64,000 nt of DNA. Source: Aurelia coerulea. Taxonomy: Eukaryota > Cnidaria > Scyphozoa > Semaeostomeae > Ulmaridae. The notes under the pieces were generated by a model that saw only the letters and a program-made list of their open reading frames with translations, was not told where the DNA came from and searched no databases. The stretch is from positions 8,976,001 through 9,040,000 of the forward strand of contig CM076943.1 of NCBI GenBank assembly GCA_039566865.1. The letters are read 5' to 3'. Made by a program: the position numbers and the translations under genes. Below, piece by piece: positions 30,101 through 42,100 of this stretch; the first letter of the stretch is position 1; each line of letters opens with the position of its first letter.

Positions 30101-33100
30101 CAAGTGAGTTCTTTCTTATTGTTTTGCAAATATTTTTTCTGTTTTGCAAGTGTACCGGTAAATCTCCATCTTTATATAGCACAGCATCGTTATAAGACAC
30201 AAACACACAGAAAGAACCACACCGAAATGAAAACAAACAGTGGCGTTTTACAAAGGGAATAATTGCCATTTTCTGCCCAGATAACGGCAAGGCAAATTAT
30301 GAAATGAAGGTGAAGTTGTAGTCTTTAGCGCCAACTGCTGAGATCGCATAAGTAGAGCAGACCCAATGGAATCTGCAACCCCTCGTCATGACTTTGATGA
30401 GATGTTGGTGAGGTCCGAGCCCCGTTCGCCTGATCGTTCTGGCTGCAAAGTCAGTTGATTACAAGACTGAGCCCAACACCATCAAATTGTGCTACAACAC
30501 TTCACTTGCCTGTGAATTTTCTGAATAGGCAAGGCAGACTAAGCCGTAGATGTAGGACGGTCGGAGCAAGATCAGCTGACTTAACGGCTCTGGCGGCTTG
30601 GACCAATATTTGGAGCGCTTCTATTTCTTCTAAGTTCTACTTTGTATCCGTGAATATCAACTCAACGAACTTTCTTTGGCTTACGGAAAAAGTTGTCTCA
30701 ACAATCATCATTCCATTTAGGTATAACTCTGATTATGTTGTTGATTTTAGGTTGTTCATGACGACAAGAAATCCAAATCCAGAACTACCACCTGATGCTG
30801 CCTCGATCGTAAATGAAATCAACTTTACCACAACGAGAGCTGGACTTACTGGACAGGTACGCCTTGCACAGCTTCCTTCTATTGCTACTTGAATATACAT
30901 TTTAGCTATTCCACAAAAGAGCCTTGATCGAGCGTTATTTCATACATTTTTATACGCGAGGCTCGATCGAGTGGCTTTAGAGCTTCTATCGCTATTGTGC
31001 ACATTCCAAAAATTGTACAAAATGCAGTAAAACGTCGTTCGATTCTGATTCTTTTCAGAATAGCTAAAAGGTCTATTCCAGCTTCAGTTCATTCTGATTA
31101 AATAAAATTTAATATTGATTAATATTAGAGGGTTTTTCAGATATGCTTTCCCCTTCGTATGAATCCCTACTCCGTCCTAGTTTTGGTTAACAAATAATCT
31201 GAGGCTAGAATTATTTGTCTTGTTGAAGGCTACATAAGCGAGAATGATTTTTTTCAATACCTACGGAGGCGATTATTAAGGAAAGGTACGTGTAGTAATG
31301 CATATCATCGTTCGCAAGAAGCCGTAGCTTCAGACCACGCAGAATGATCTCGCAAAATCTGATGCAGAATTTTTATCAATAACATTTGTCTTCAGAAAGT
31401 AAGGCTCGATGTACAGCTTGTAGCGTTTATTTCGGTCACTCGCTGCCGGTACAACAAAAGGAGCGACAATACGGGACACCTACTGAATAGCTCTCTCTTC
31501 TTGAAGAAGATTTTGAGAATCTCAATATGATTAGATGCAAGCAATCTATTTCTTGATCATTCCCTTGTTAGCCCTGACTATTCAGCTTAAAAAGTAAGAA
31601 TTGGAAGTAAAAAAGACAGAATTTGAAGTAAAAAAGACAGAATTGTCGATCAAACCCGTACGTTTTTGTGTCGCCCAGTACAGTGCCATAATATGCTTGA
31701 AAATCTTTTGACAGGGGCGAATGAACAGAGGACCTACTGAGTAATTCCTTTTTTTTCGAAAAGCTTTTGGAGCATTTGAAAATTTGTTTAGATGCAAGTC
31801 GTTCATTTCTTATTGTTCCCTTTAAATTCCAATTAGCTGCTAGCCCTGACGATCCAGCTGGAAAAGCCGGAATTGGAAGTAAAAAAGACGGAACTGCTGC
31901 AAAAGGAAGAAGATCTTAAAGTGCAGCTTGCTGAACTCGAAGAGTCCTTGCTTGAGGTTTGTCTTGCATCACTTTACATACCGGATGTCCCTAAAAAAGT
32001 TTTGAGATTTGGTTGACTTCAGCGATGTGAATTTAGCTTTAGTCAAAGGCTAACCACTCTCAACATGTTCCTCGATAGTTAACTTGAACATAGATACCTC
32101 GTTTGTTGGTACTGGTGCTTTGAGACCAGAAATATCAATCTTGAAAGCTCAAATTTGCGTGCACTTGCGAACCAGAGCTTTGGCCTTTTGGCCTAAGCGA
32201 ATTCCTGAAGCACATCGAAATTAAAAACTGAAATTAATGAAAAATTAAGGAAATTCCTAATTGGTGACTGGGGGGTGACTTCTGGAAAACAGAATAACAC
32301 ATGATCTAATATTGTTCAAATTTTAACAAGGCTATCATTGATTTATACGCTATGCCTTAATAAATTGCTTAGGCCAAAAGGCTAAAGCTCTGGTTTGCAG
32401 GAAGAGGCAAATATGAGCTTCCAAGATTGATATCTGTGCTCTCAAACTACCAATATCAACAAATGAGGTATCCATGTTTAAGTTAACTATCGAGGAACGT
32501 TTTTAGAGTGACTAAACATTAATTGACGCTAAATTCACAACGCTGGAGTCAACCAAATGCGTATACATTTTTTGGGACACCCAGTAGTATATTTTCATTT
32601 TCAGAACGGAAAGATATCACTTTTCTCAGCCGTAACCTCACAATTGCTAGGAATGCTTTTGAAGGTTTTATGTTGGAAGAAAAAGACCAACTTAGTTTGA
32701 AATAATCGTTTTTCAGACATCTGTCTTGCAACTTCTTGGTTATAGGCTATTTTCATCAAAAATCAGTTTATCAAAATGACAATATTCTCGGTGGAGGAAG
32801 CACAATGATGATATGAAAGAAATATTTATACAGGCTAAAACCTTTTTAGTGCTAAAGGGACTATCAAAATGCTATGCGTTTTTCAATCGTTGTAGCTGTC
32901 AAATCTTCGCAAAACTTTAAAATTGATCATGTAACACTATTCTGAATTTCTTTAAGAAAAATTTAGGCAGTTTGACCTGAACTCTGTCTCAGATTAGATG
33001 CCCAATGAAAATACTCGCGAATAAAGACAACTGAAGATTTTTGCATGGGTAATTTTGCGCTGCGTTATCGCAAATCTCACGTAATATCTAATTAGAGACA

Positions 33101-36100
33101 AACTGTCATTGCAGAGAGAGAATTTTGAATATTATGATTAGCTCGAGAATTAAAAAAGTTTATGTGTCATGATAAAGTATGTAAGGAACTAAAGCTTTGA
33201 CAAATATAAAAAGCGCTATAAATTCTAAACTGATTAAGGAAAATCATTAAATTTTCAAGAAATACTCCACTTTTGAAAGTCTACAATATGCTAGTGACCA
33301 AAGTATTTAGCTCAGCGGACCTTTCTTCTATGTAGTGCAAGAAATTTTTCACAAACAAAGCTGTCAGATTTGTCGAGGCAACATAAATAGGTAAAATCAA
33401 ATGTTATTTTTGCTCATCGGTTCCATAATTGTCTTACTTCATTTCAGACCCTTGCCAATTCAGAAGGAAACATACTTGAAAACAAAGCATTACTTGATTC
33501 ATTGAACAGAACAAAAGAAAGCAGTATGACAATTGCTGAATCATTAGCAAACGCTCATCAAATCCAGGCTACATTAGACAAGGTATGAACCATGAACATT
33601 CGCCAAATTTATCCTCTTAAAATATTCTGTTCTTCCCTGATAGATCTGGAGCTCTTCTATGAACTTTTAAGCACCACTTTGATTACCCTAAAGAGTTCCA
33701 TATGACGTCTTGTCTTTTTCTTATATCATAGTTAAAGAATACACGATAGTCCTTTTTGCTATTTACAAAAGAATTTGAATCGAACGATATTCGATACATT
33801 TCGAAGAATTTTCGAATGTGCAAAGCAGTGATAGAAGCTTTGACGCAATTCCATCGAGCCTTGCATTGATCCAGACTCTTTTGTAGAACAGTGAAGAGGT
33901 CTTATCACAGATGTACAGTTAAACCAAAGGCCTACAACTGCGATTATGAATTTGATTTTTTGCCAAATCTGAACTGAAAGGGTGGGAACTTTTCAAAATC
34001 TATGCTGTCAAAGAAGTGGACTTTAAATCAATCTGTTCATATTGCAACGTGATATTGTCTTATCGAAACAGTTTACTGGATTTAGTGAATAAAAGAAATA
34101 AGATCTATGTAGAAGAGGCAAGCTGCTTTTAAGAGATGAATTTACTAACAAATTATAAACAAGTTATCGATATGTACTCGTAGATCTAGAAATGGTTTGC
34201 ATAATTTGATCTTTTTTACGATGTAAGCTTTTCGAGCCTTTTTAAGCTTTTCGAGCCTTGTTTCTCATCGAACTTTCTCGTAGGAACGGGATGCATATGT
34301 ACCTTTGGCTGAGCATGGCAGTGCAATGTTCTTCGTCATTGAAGATCTCTCAAAGATCAATGGAATGTACCAATTTAGTCTTTCATCATTCTTGCATCTC
34401 TTCCAACGAGCACTTGAAGTAACAAAGGTATGACGTACCTTCGAATATGAAAGGTTCTGCATAGCCAATGGAATGGTATCCCATTTTATTTAAGTCACAG
34501 GATAGAAGCCAGTTAACTGATACAGTTAGGAATAGTAGATCAAGCGATTTAGTTTATCTTCAAGGGCAACTAAATACGAGGAACATGTGTACTGTTTTTA
34601 AGTACTCGGCTCGGTGATATCACAAGTTTGGATGTTATATAACCTATCAGGGTGTATAGTAAGAACCCACATATAAAAAATTGCGCGTTTTTTGACCAAT
34701 AAAGCACCTTATCTACAAGAACCATTATATGAATGTATAGGAACCATTTTTTAGCATGTGCATAAAACCACAGGTTCTTTTCTTTCATGCAGTTTTTTTG
34801 TATGCTGCAGATCCTTGAGTATTTGAAATGCAGCATTTTGATAAACTTCGATTTGGTATTTAATCCTTCTTTTATTGTTTCTAGGCTGCAGGCGTTTCGG
34901 GAGACAGAATCAAGGCCTTGAAGAATTCTGTTCAATCACTTGTTTACAGCAATGTGTGCAGATCACTTTTCAAGGTACTTACTTTAGTTCAATGGCTCAT
35001 TTTAGGGCACAGCTTGGTATAAATTCATGTTTTAGTGTTCCCTTGTCATCAGATTCGTCATCCTGTTTTATTTTCTTAATTCGTTCTACCAAACTATATC
35101 AACCATATATACTTATGGATAAAGTTTAATGCTGTGCAGGCCTCATTAATGTGCATGAGCACCGCATTTAGGCAGGCGCAAAATAATTTCACATTTATTT
35201 GCTAGGAGCTTTGCTGTACTCAGAGTACTTAGATTTCTAGGACATTTCCCCCTACCATTTGCTCACAGACACAGAATATTCTCAATGATGCCTGATTCTG
35301 TGTTGGTATAGTTTTGAAAGCATTGTAGGAAACGTCACTTTAACACTGTATGAAGTCTTTAAATGCTTACATTCACAAATGAGTTATCTATCTATGACTT
35401 TGTGCATGCTAATTTATTTCTCTTAATGTTTATTCTCTCTTTGTACCTGCAGCAGTAAACCTTGGTTGACTGCTTTGCTTACCTCTTATTTGCTGTTATA
35501 TGGGATAGTAACCTGCCAAACAAATTATCATCCATAGTGCATTGTTCTAGGGAATCGACACAGTTAAATTGGTCTTGTGCCACATCTATTTTTATCGGTC
35601 CAATCAGATGGCGTTTTGATATCGAGGTCCAATCAGATGGCGTGTGATTCATACTATTTTTAACTTGTGTGTTTTACCAGTTAAAACTAGTTTTACCAGT
35701 GTTGATTGCCTTTAAGATACAAACCATTTGCCCTAGATTAGATTCTCAAGCTACTTTAGAATAGAGTACTACCGAAAAGTCGACTTTATGACCAATACAT
35801 ATCCATTCCATATGAAAATGTTCCTTTCTAACTTTAGGCTGATCGATTAATGTTTACGCTTCATTTGGTGCACGGAGTTCATCCTCATTTGTTTAAAGAA
35901 CAGGTTTGTTCCTTATCATTTTGTATTGTTTTTTATCTTGCGAAATGTGGTCTGAAGTGGAAATTCTAGATTTTAAACTTTTGAATCAATTTTCTTCTCT
36001 AACTTTAGTTGAGACGTAATTCTCGCCATTTAAAATATATTAATGTGGATTTATTCTGTCACCAGCTGAATATCGAATAAATTTTGTTTTTCGGACTATA

Positions 36101-39100
36101 ATTACTATGAGGTGGTTTACTTACAGGACATGGAAATAAAGTGCTACGTCCAGAAGACAGTCAAAACAAAACTCAGTGGTGACATAAAAGTCTGAGAGGC
36201 TGACTCCACACCAACGTGAGACTTGTCGCTGCCGAAAAGCTTGATGATGAAGTGGTTTACTCTCTCCCTTTTGTTTCCAGTCTTAAAATTTTTGGGTTAA
36301 AATTGTCTAGTCCAAAAGGTCTCCAATCTGTTTGCAATTCAACTGTATGATTGAACTAAATTATTACAAATGTATATTTGTCTACAAATGGTAAGACCTG
36401 TAATTTTATAATAATTACGCGAATTTCGCATCTAATTTGAGATGTCACGATCTAGAGAAACTTTTGAAATCTGGAAATTCTGAATGTGTTAGAGATGCAC
36501 TGTACTGTGATGATGGTACTTCAATAGTTAATTGATTGGTTAGTTGATTCACTGATTGGTTTATTCCTTCTTAGGAATGGGAATCCTTCTAACATGTTAG
36601 AGATGCACTGTACTGTGATGGTACTTCAATAGTTAATTGATTGGTTAGTTGATTCACTGATTGGTTAATTCTTTCTTAGGAATGGGAATCCTTCTGTGGT
36701 CTTGTAGTTGACAACATGCTTAGGCGTCAGGTAAGATCCCATTTTATTCAACACGTCGCTTTAAATTTTAATTTATTTATTTATTTCATCCGGATAAAAT
36801 TTGAAGCCAAAATCCGATTGTATTGTTTATTTATATTTGTACTTAGATATCAAGTACTGTATTTGTCCTCGTTTTTCGTTTGAAAATGAATTTGAAAACA
36901 AGATGCATGGCATAAACATCTAGTTTTGGATAACTTCTTAGCACATAAAACGAACATAAAATCTTGTCGGTCTCTCCTCGGAGACCAATAATAGTGCATA
37001 GATTCTCGTAGGTAAATTTCCCGGTTCTTCAAGCTGCAGATGCGCACATAGTCCAGCAGTAAGTCAATAGCTATGTCGTGAATTGTCGTCTTGGAAATAT
37101 CACTGCACGCTTTTTACTGAAAATAATTTGTGTCGATATTTAAATTTTATGCCTGATGATCGGTGTAAGTCCTAACGTAGATTCTAATCCTTTTCATAAT
37201 ACACATATTGTTTATAAGAAACTAAGAATTTTATAATAAACAAGTACTTTTTCCCAGTATGGGAGTTTCTTGATTTCTTAGCGATCTGAGCATTGAGTTT
37301 CTAATAAGCAGTTTTTTTATAACCAATTAAAAGGAGAAGAATACTCAGCAACTACTGTGCCTATCAGGGCGTAGGTCATTGGAGTTCCCACCATGAAAGG
37401 CACTTTCCCACCATGATAAGCAGTTTCGTGCAAGAAAACAAATGTATGAACTCTGATAACTTTTTTATAAGAAACTAAGAATTTTATAATAAACCAATAA
37501 TTTCCCAGCACTGGAGTTTTTTAATTTCTTAGCGATCTGAGGATTGAGTTTCTTATAGGCAGTTTCTTACAAAGAACTTTGATAATTTGAGTATACGAGA
37601 GTAGAGTAATTCCACTTTTTTACAACAGTAGTTACATTTTTTTCTTACAGGATTCTCTCAAAGATTTACAGAAAGGACTACCATCATGGATTGATCAGGA
37701 CCGAGCTTCTGCTATGAGTTCATTCAAGGTCAGCTATCATTAAAGACTTCTGGTCGCCATTTCAACGCTTTCTTTCCATTCAGTGCTTGCTCAAGAGAGA
37801 TAGAGAATTTTTGCTTTTAAAGCTTCTACGTATCATTGTAATTTTAATGGAGGGTCCCTGGAAAAACCAGCTTTTTTGATGCAGGGCTATCCTCCCCAAA
37901 GAATTTGAAAATAGGAAACAAATAAGAGAAAGCAGAGGGCTCAAATCTTTCAAATATTTATAAAAGCTGGGTGTAATATTCTATCACATTTTTCTCCAAA
38001 TTGAATGGCTTGAAAGGAACTCAGCGTACTGTGTTGTAAATCTGCCGTGGAATTTTTTTGATATCTTGATTACTTTCAAAATGGCAGCATTTTCATTGTT
38101 TTTGAGAAAATTCATTGAACATTTTGAAAAAACTAAAATAATCGTAAATCTTAAATCAATAGAGGAAAATTGATACAATCTTCAAGAAAATTCCATAGTT
38201 TATGAAGGTCTACAATATGGTGGCAAGCAGAAATCTGTAGCTCTTCTGGTTTAGGATTTAGAAATTTGATGACGTCACAGCCTCAAAAATATTAAATGCC
38301 GCCATTTTGAAACTGACCAAGATAAGAAAAGATTTCCACGGCAGATTTACAGCAAAATAACCTAAGCTCCTTCCAAGCCATTTAATTCAAAGAAAAATGT
38401 AACAGAATTTTACACCCACCTTTTCAAAGATTTGAGCCCTATGCTATAAGAGAAGATAACGTTTTGTCCAAGGCTTACTGATGGATGATTGTTGTTAGTT
38501 TTGACATGATCTTTGATTAGATTGGATAATTAACGTTTATCGTGTATTGTTTTATGTATCTTCCTCCCGCCCAGTGGTAAGTGAGGCCAATTGCGCAGCC
38601 TCCACCATCTCAAGCCCAGAGCAGTTTGGGCTTGAGATGGTGGAGGCTGCGCAATTGGCCTCACTTACCACTGGGCGGGAGGAAGCCGCACAGTCAGTTC
38701 GAAAAAAACAAAATGGAAGCCACAATACAGCGTGGAAGAAATAGGAGGATTTTCAAGCAAAGTAACAACAAGTGGCAGAAGGTAAATTGAAATATCGTTA
38801 TTAATTAAAACATCCAAATTACTCTGTCTCCTATAGCGCGTGGTAAGATGAGATAAAATGAAGTCAGGTTGGAGACTATTCCAGTGCATTTAATTACAGC
38901 AAATTTTCTCAACAGAAGTGCGCTTGAACGTTGCTTGAAACAGAAAATAATGTAACTGATTGTTGAGTAAAGTGATCTTTGTTCGTATTAGCTATAATAT
39001 CGATCTACATTTGAATTCTTTGATTTCAGAGCACATTCCCTGACTTGTTCAACGCTCTGGACATTCAGAACTCTTCGCTATGGGATGGCTTTGCAAAGAG

Positions 39101-42100
39101 TCCTCATTGTGAACAAGATTTCCCTCGGGATCTGGCAAAGAAAGTCTCTCTATTTCAACAGGTAATTACATAAACGTTTTTGTTTGAAGGGGGTGGAGAT
39201 TTATTGCCGTTAAATATAGTCGAAAGACCATAAATTGAGTAACGACAAAACGTTTAAAGTCATTTGAAAATGTTATTGGCTTATTCTGAAATTTATACTC
39301 CTGTTAACATGTCATTCATTTTAAGTGGAACCGTCGTATTTTCAGCCTTTGCACAGGAGGTTGCGAAGAATCGTAAACCAGAAGGATAACAGACTTTAGT
39401 ATACCATATTGTAGATATCCATAAACTATAATGTTCTTGGATGTTATTTCATGTTTCACCAAAAAAGTTTAGACTACGATGGTTTTGCGTTAAAAAAATT
39501 TCTTGTATTCTTAAACTAGAAGAAAAACATAATAACTCTGAAAATATTGGACATTTCAGAAAAGCCCAAAGGTAGAATTATAGCGGAATAGCTAAAGTTT
39601 CTTTAAAACCTGTCAGATCAAAGATATAAGTCATAGAATTTGACACTAACCTTTTTATAGATTTGGAAACGATGCTTTGCAATTGTGCCTTAGTCGCTCT
39701 GAGGCATTTTATTGGCGAATTCAGAACTCTCTATCAGCCAGTGATACAAACAATTTTCATTCAGTGTGAAAATGTGCCACTTGCAAGCTAAGATCACGTG
39801 TATATTTACCACTCAGCCATCAAAATCTTTTCTGTGCTTTCAGTGAGAATTAGCATGAATGGAACAGGGTTTCGAGAGAAATGAATAACTGTTACGAAGT
39901 GAGAGAAAGCAAAGAAAACAACGAGAATCTTTTATATATAACTATCTTACTGTCTTTGCTCATTTTAATATCTCGAATGAATTTGCTTGACATTTTCATC
40001 ATTTGTGAAGTATGGCATTGTAGATAACGAATTTTTCTAGCAACCAGTGTCGTAATTGATCTCACCCGTGTCCCCGCGCTGAACATGTCTTATTATTAAT
40101 GTAGAAGTTTGATTTATGTTTACTGTTTCTCGGTCTTAACTTTAGGTTCTAGCAGTCCAAGCTGTGCGACCAGATCGTCTTCAGAGTGCTATGAGTTTAT
40201 TTGCTACAAAAGCCCTCGGTAAGTAAAGTGTATTCTTTTTTCTGGTTGTGTGGGTTATGTGGAAGTCTTGAATAAATTACTGTTTGACTAATCTTACCGG
40301 TATCATCGTTGGTTGTCCATCAATGAACATTCCTTTCGCAGTTAGATTTCCAAAAGGCTCGGAAGCACATCTTTTTCATTTAAAGAGACACAATCGCAAA
40401 TTTTTTGTGTCTGAAAATCTAAACGAGATTCCTCATGCATAAAGTAGAGACCTTGTACATTCTGAAAATATATTTAGTACACAAAACCGAAAATTTAATT
40501 GACCGAGATATTTGAAAAGAAACTTGCAAGGCGAGAATTTTTCTATTGTCATTCCATTGTTTATGCGCACGTGCCGCAGAAAAGTGTGGGTACAAATACG
40601 TTGTTTTTCCTTTCGTTTTACTGTTTTATGATACTTCTAGAAGTCGTACGAAACTACTAAATGCATTTTCAGAATGTACAAGGTCTCTTCTTTATGCATG
40701 AAGAATCTCGTTGAGATTTTCCGACATCAAAAATTTGCGATTGTGTCTCTTTAAATATTTTCTTCGATTCATGAAAACTTTCTTAAAGTCTACCTCAATA
40801 ACTTACTCTCTGTTTTCTTGTCAGAACTGAAGTCATTAGCTTCACCTTCGCTTAACTTGAAAAGGCTAATGAGTGAAACAACACCGAAAGAACCGATACT
40901 TATTATCATATCAGCTGGATCTGATCCGTCTCAGGTATGAGCGCTATCTTCATTGATTATTAAGAGCTCATTAGAAGTCTTCCTGTGGTACAGAGTTTAG
41001 ACTTTTTCTGGTTACTTTGCTTTGTTATTCTGCCATTTACACGGTGGAAATAAGAACCTCTTCTGCAGGAAGGCACAAAGATTAACATTTAGAATAGTTA
41101 GAGTAGCTCGTTTGAAGTCTTCCTGTGGTACAAAGTTTAGACTTTTCTGTTTATTTGCTTTGTTATTCTGCCATTTACACGGTGGAAATAAGAACCTCTT
41201 CTGCAGGAAGGCACAAAGATTAACATTTAGAATAGTTAGGGTATGATATACCTGAAGTGTGTCCTATGAACTGAGTATTACCTCTTGTTGTAAGTTATAT
41301 TCCTTCCTGATCTATGTCCTCAGTTAAAAAATCTACTGAACATGCTTTACTGTTTGCAGGAATTGCAAGAATTTGCGGACAAGACGATAGGTCAAGAACA
41401 TTATCACCAGGTATGAGTCCTTGCATTTATGCGGGAGATGAACGATTTCTTAAAGTTTTTGAAACTTCAGTAAAAGTACTGGAAAATAACGAATTTGAAT
41501 TTTTCTATGTAATCTGTGGAAAACGCTTGCATCAATGAAATTTGCGCAGAGCACTTTTTACTGTAGCAGCCCGTCAAACTTGAATACAGTAGCGTCCCAC
41601 ATATAAGAAACAACCTTTTCAATTTCAGGTCTGACATTTTTCTTATGAAATGAGGTAAAATTCAAATCAGGGTAAAGTTTCTTATCAGAAAAATCATGCA
41701 CTATCGATCAACTACTCAGACACAATCTCTATGATTGTGATAAAAAACATTATTTTGATATGCATTTGTAAATTTTCACTTCCAGGAAATGATATAATTA
41801 TTCCAGGAAAGTGTTTTTTGCTTGGTTTTGTTAAATAAGAAAAAGGGGTTTTTTTCAGACCTGTACTAGTTTCTTATAAAATGGGGTATTATTTTGAAAA
41901 TCAGGGTCTGTGTTTCTTAAATTTGTGTTTCTTATATGCGGGACACTACTGTACTTTACTTTGCTCCATCTAATAGTTGATTACTTCCTTATAATTTGAA
42001 CTAGTGTTTGACAGAGATGATTCGATTGCAGGATTTTCTTAAAGTTACACACTTAGCCTAAGTTTACCACTATGCCCCAGACGCTTGTTAACCTTGTGAT

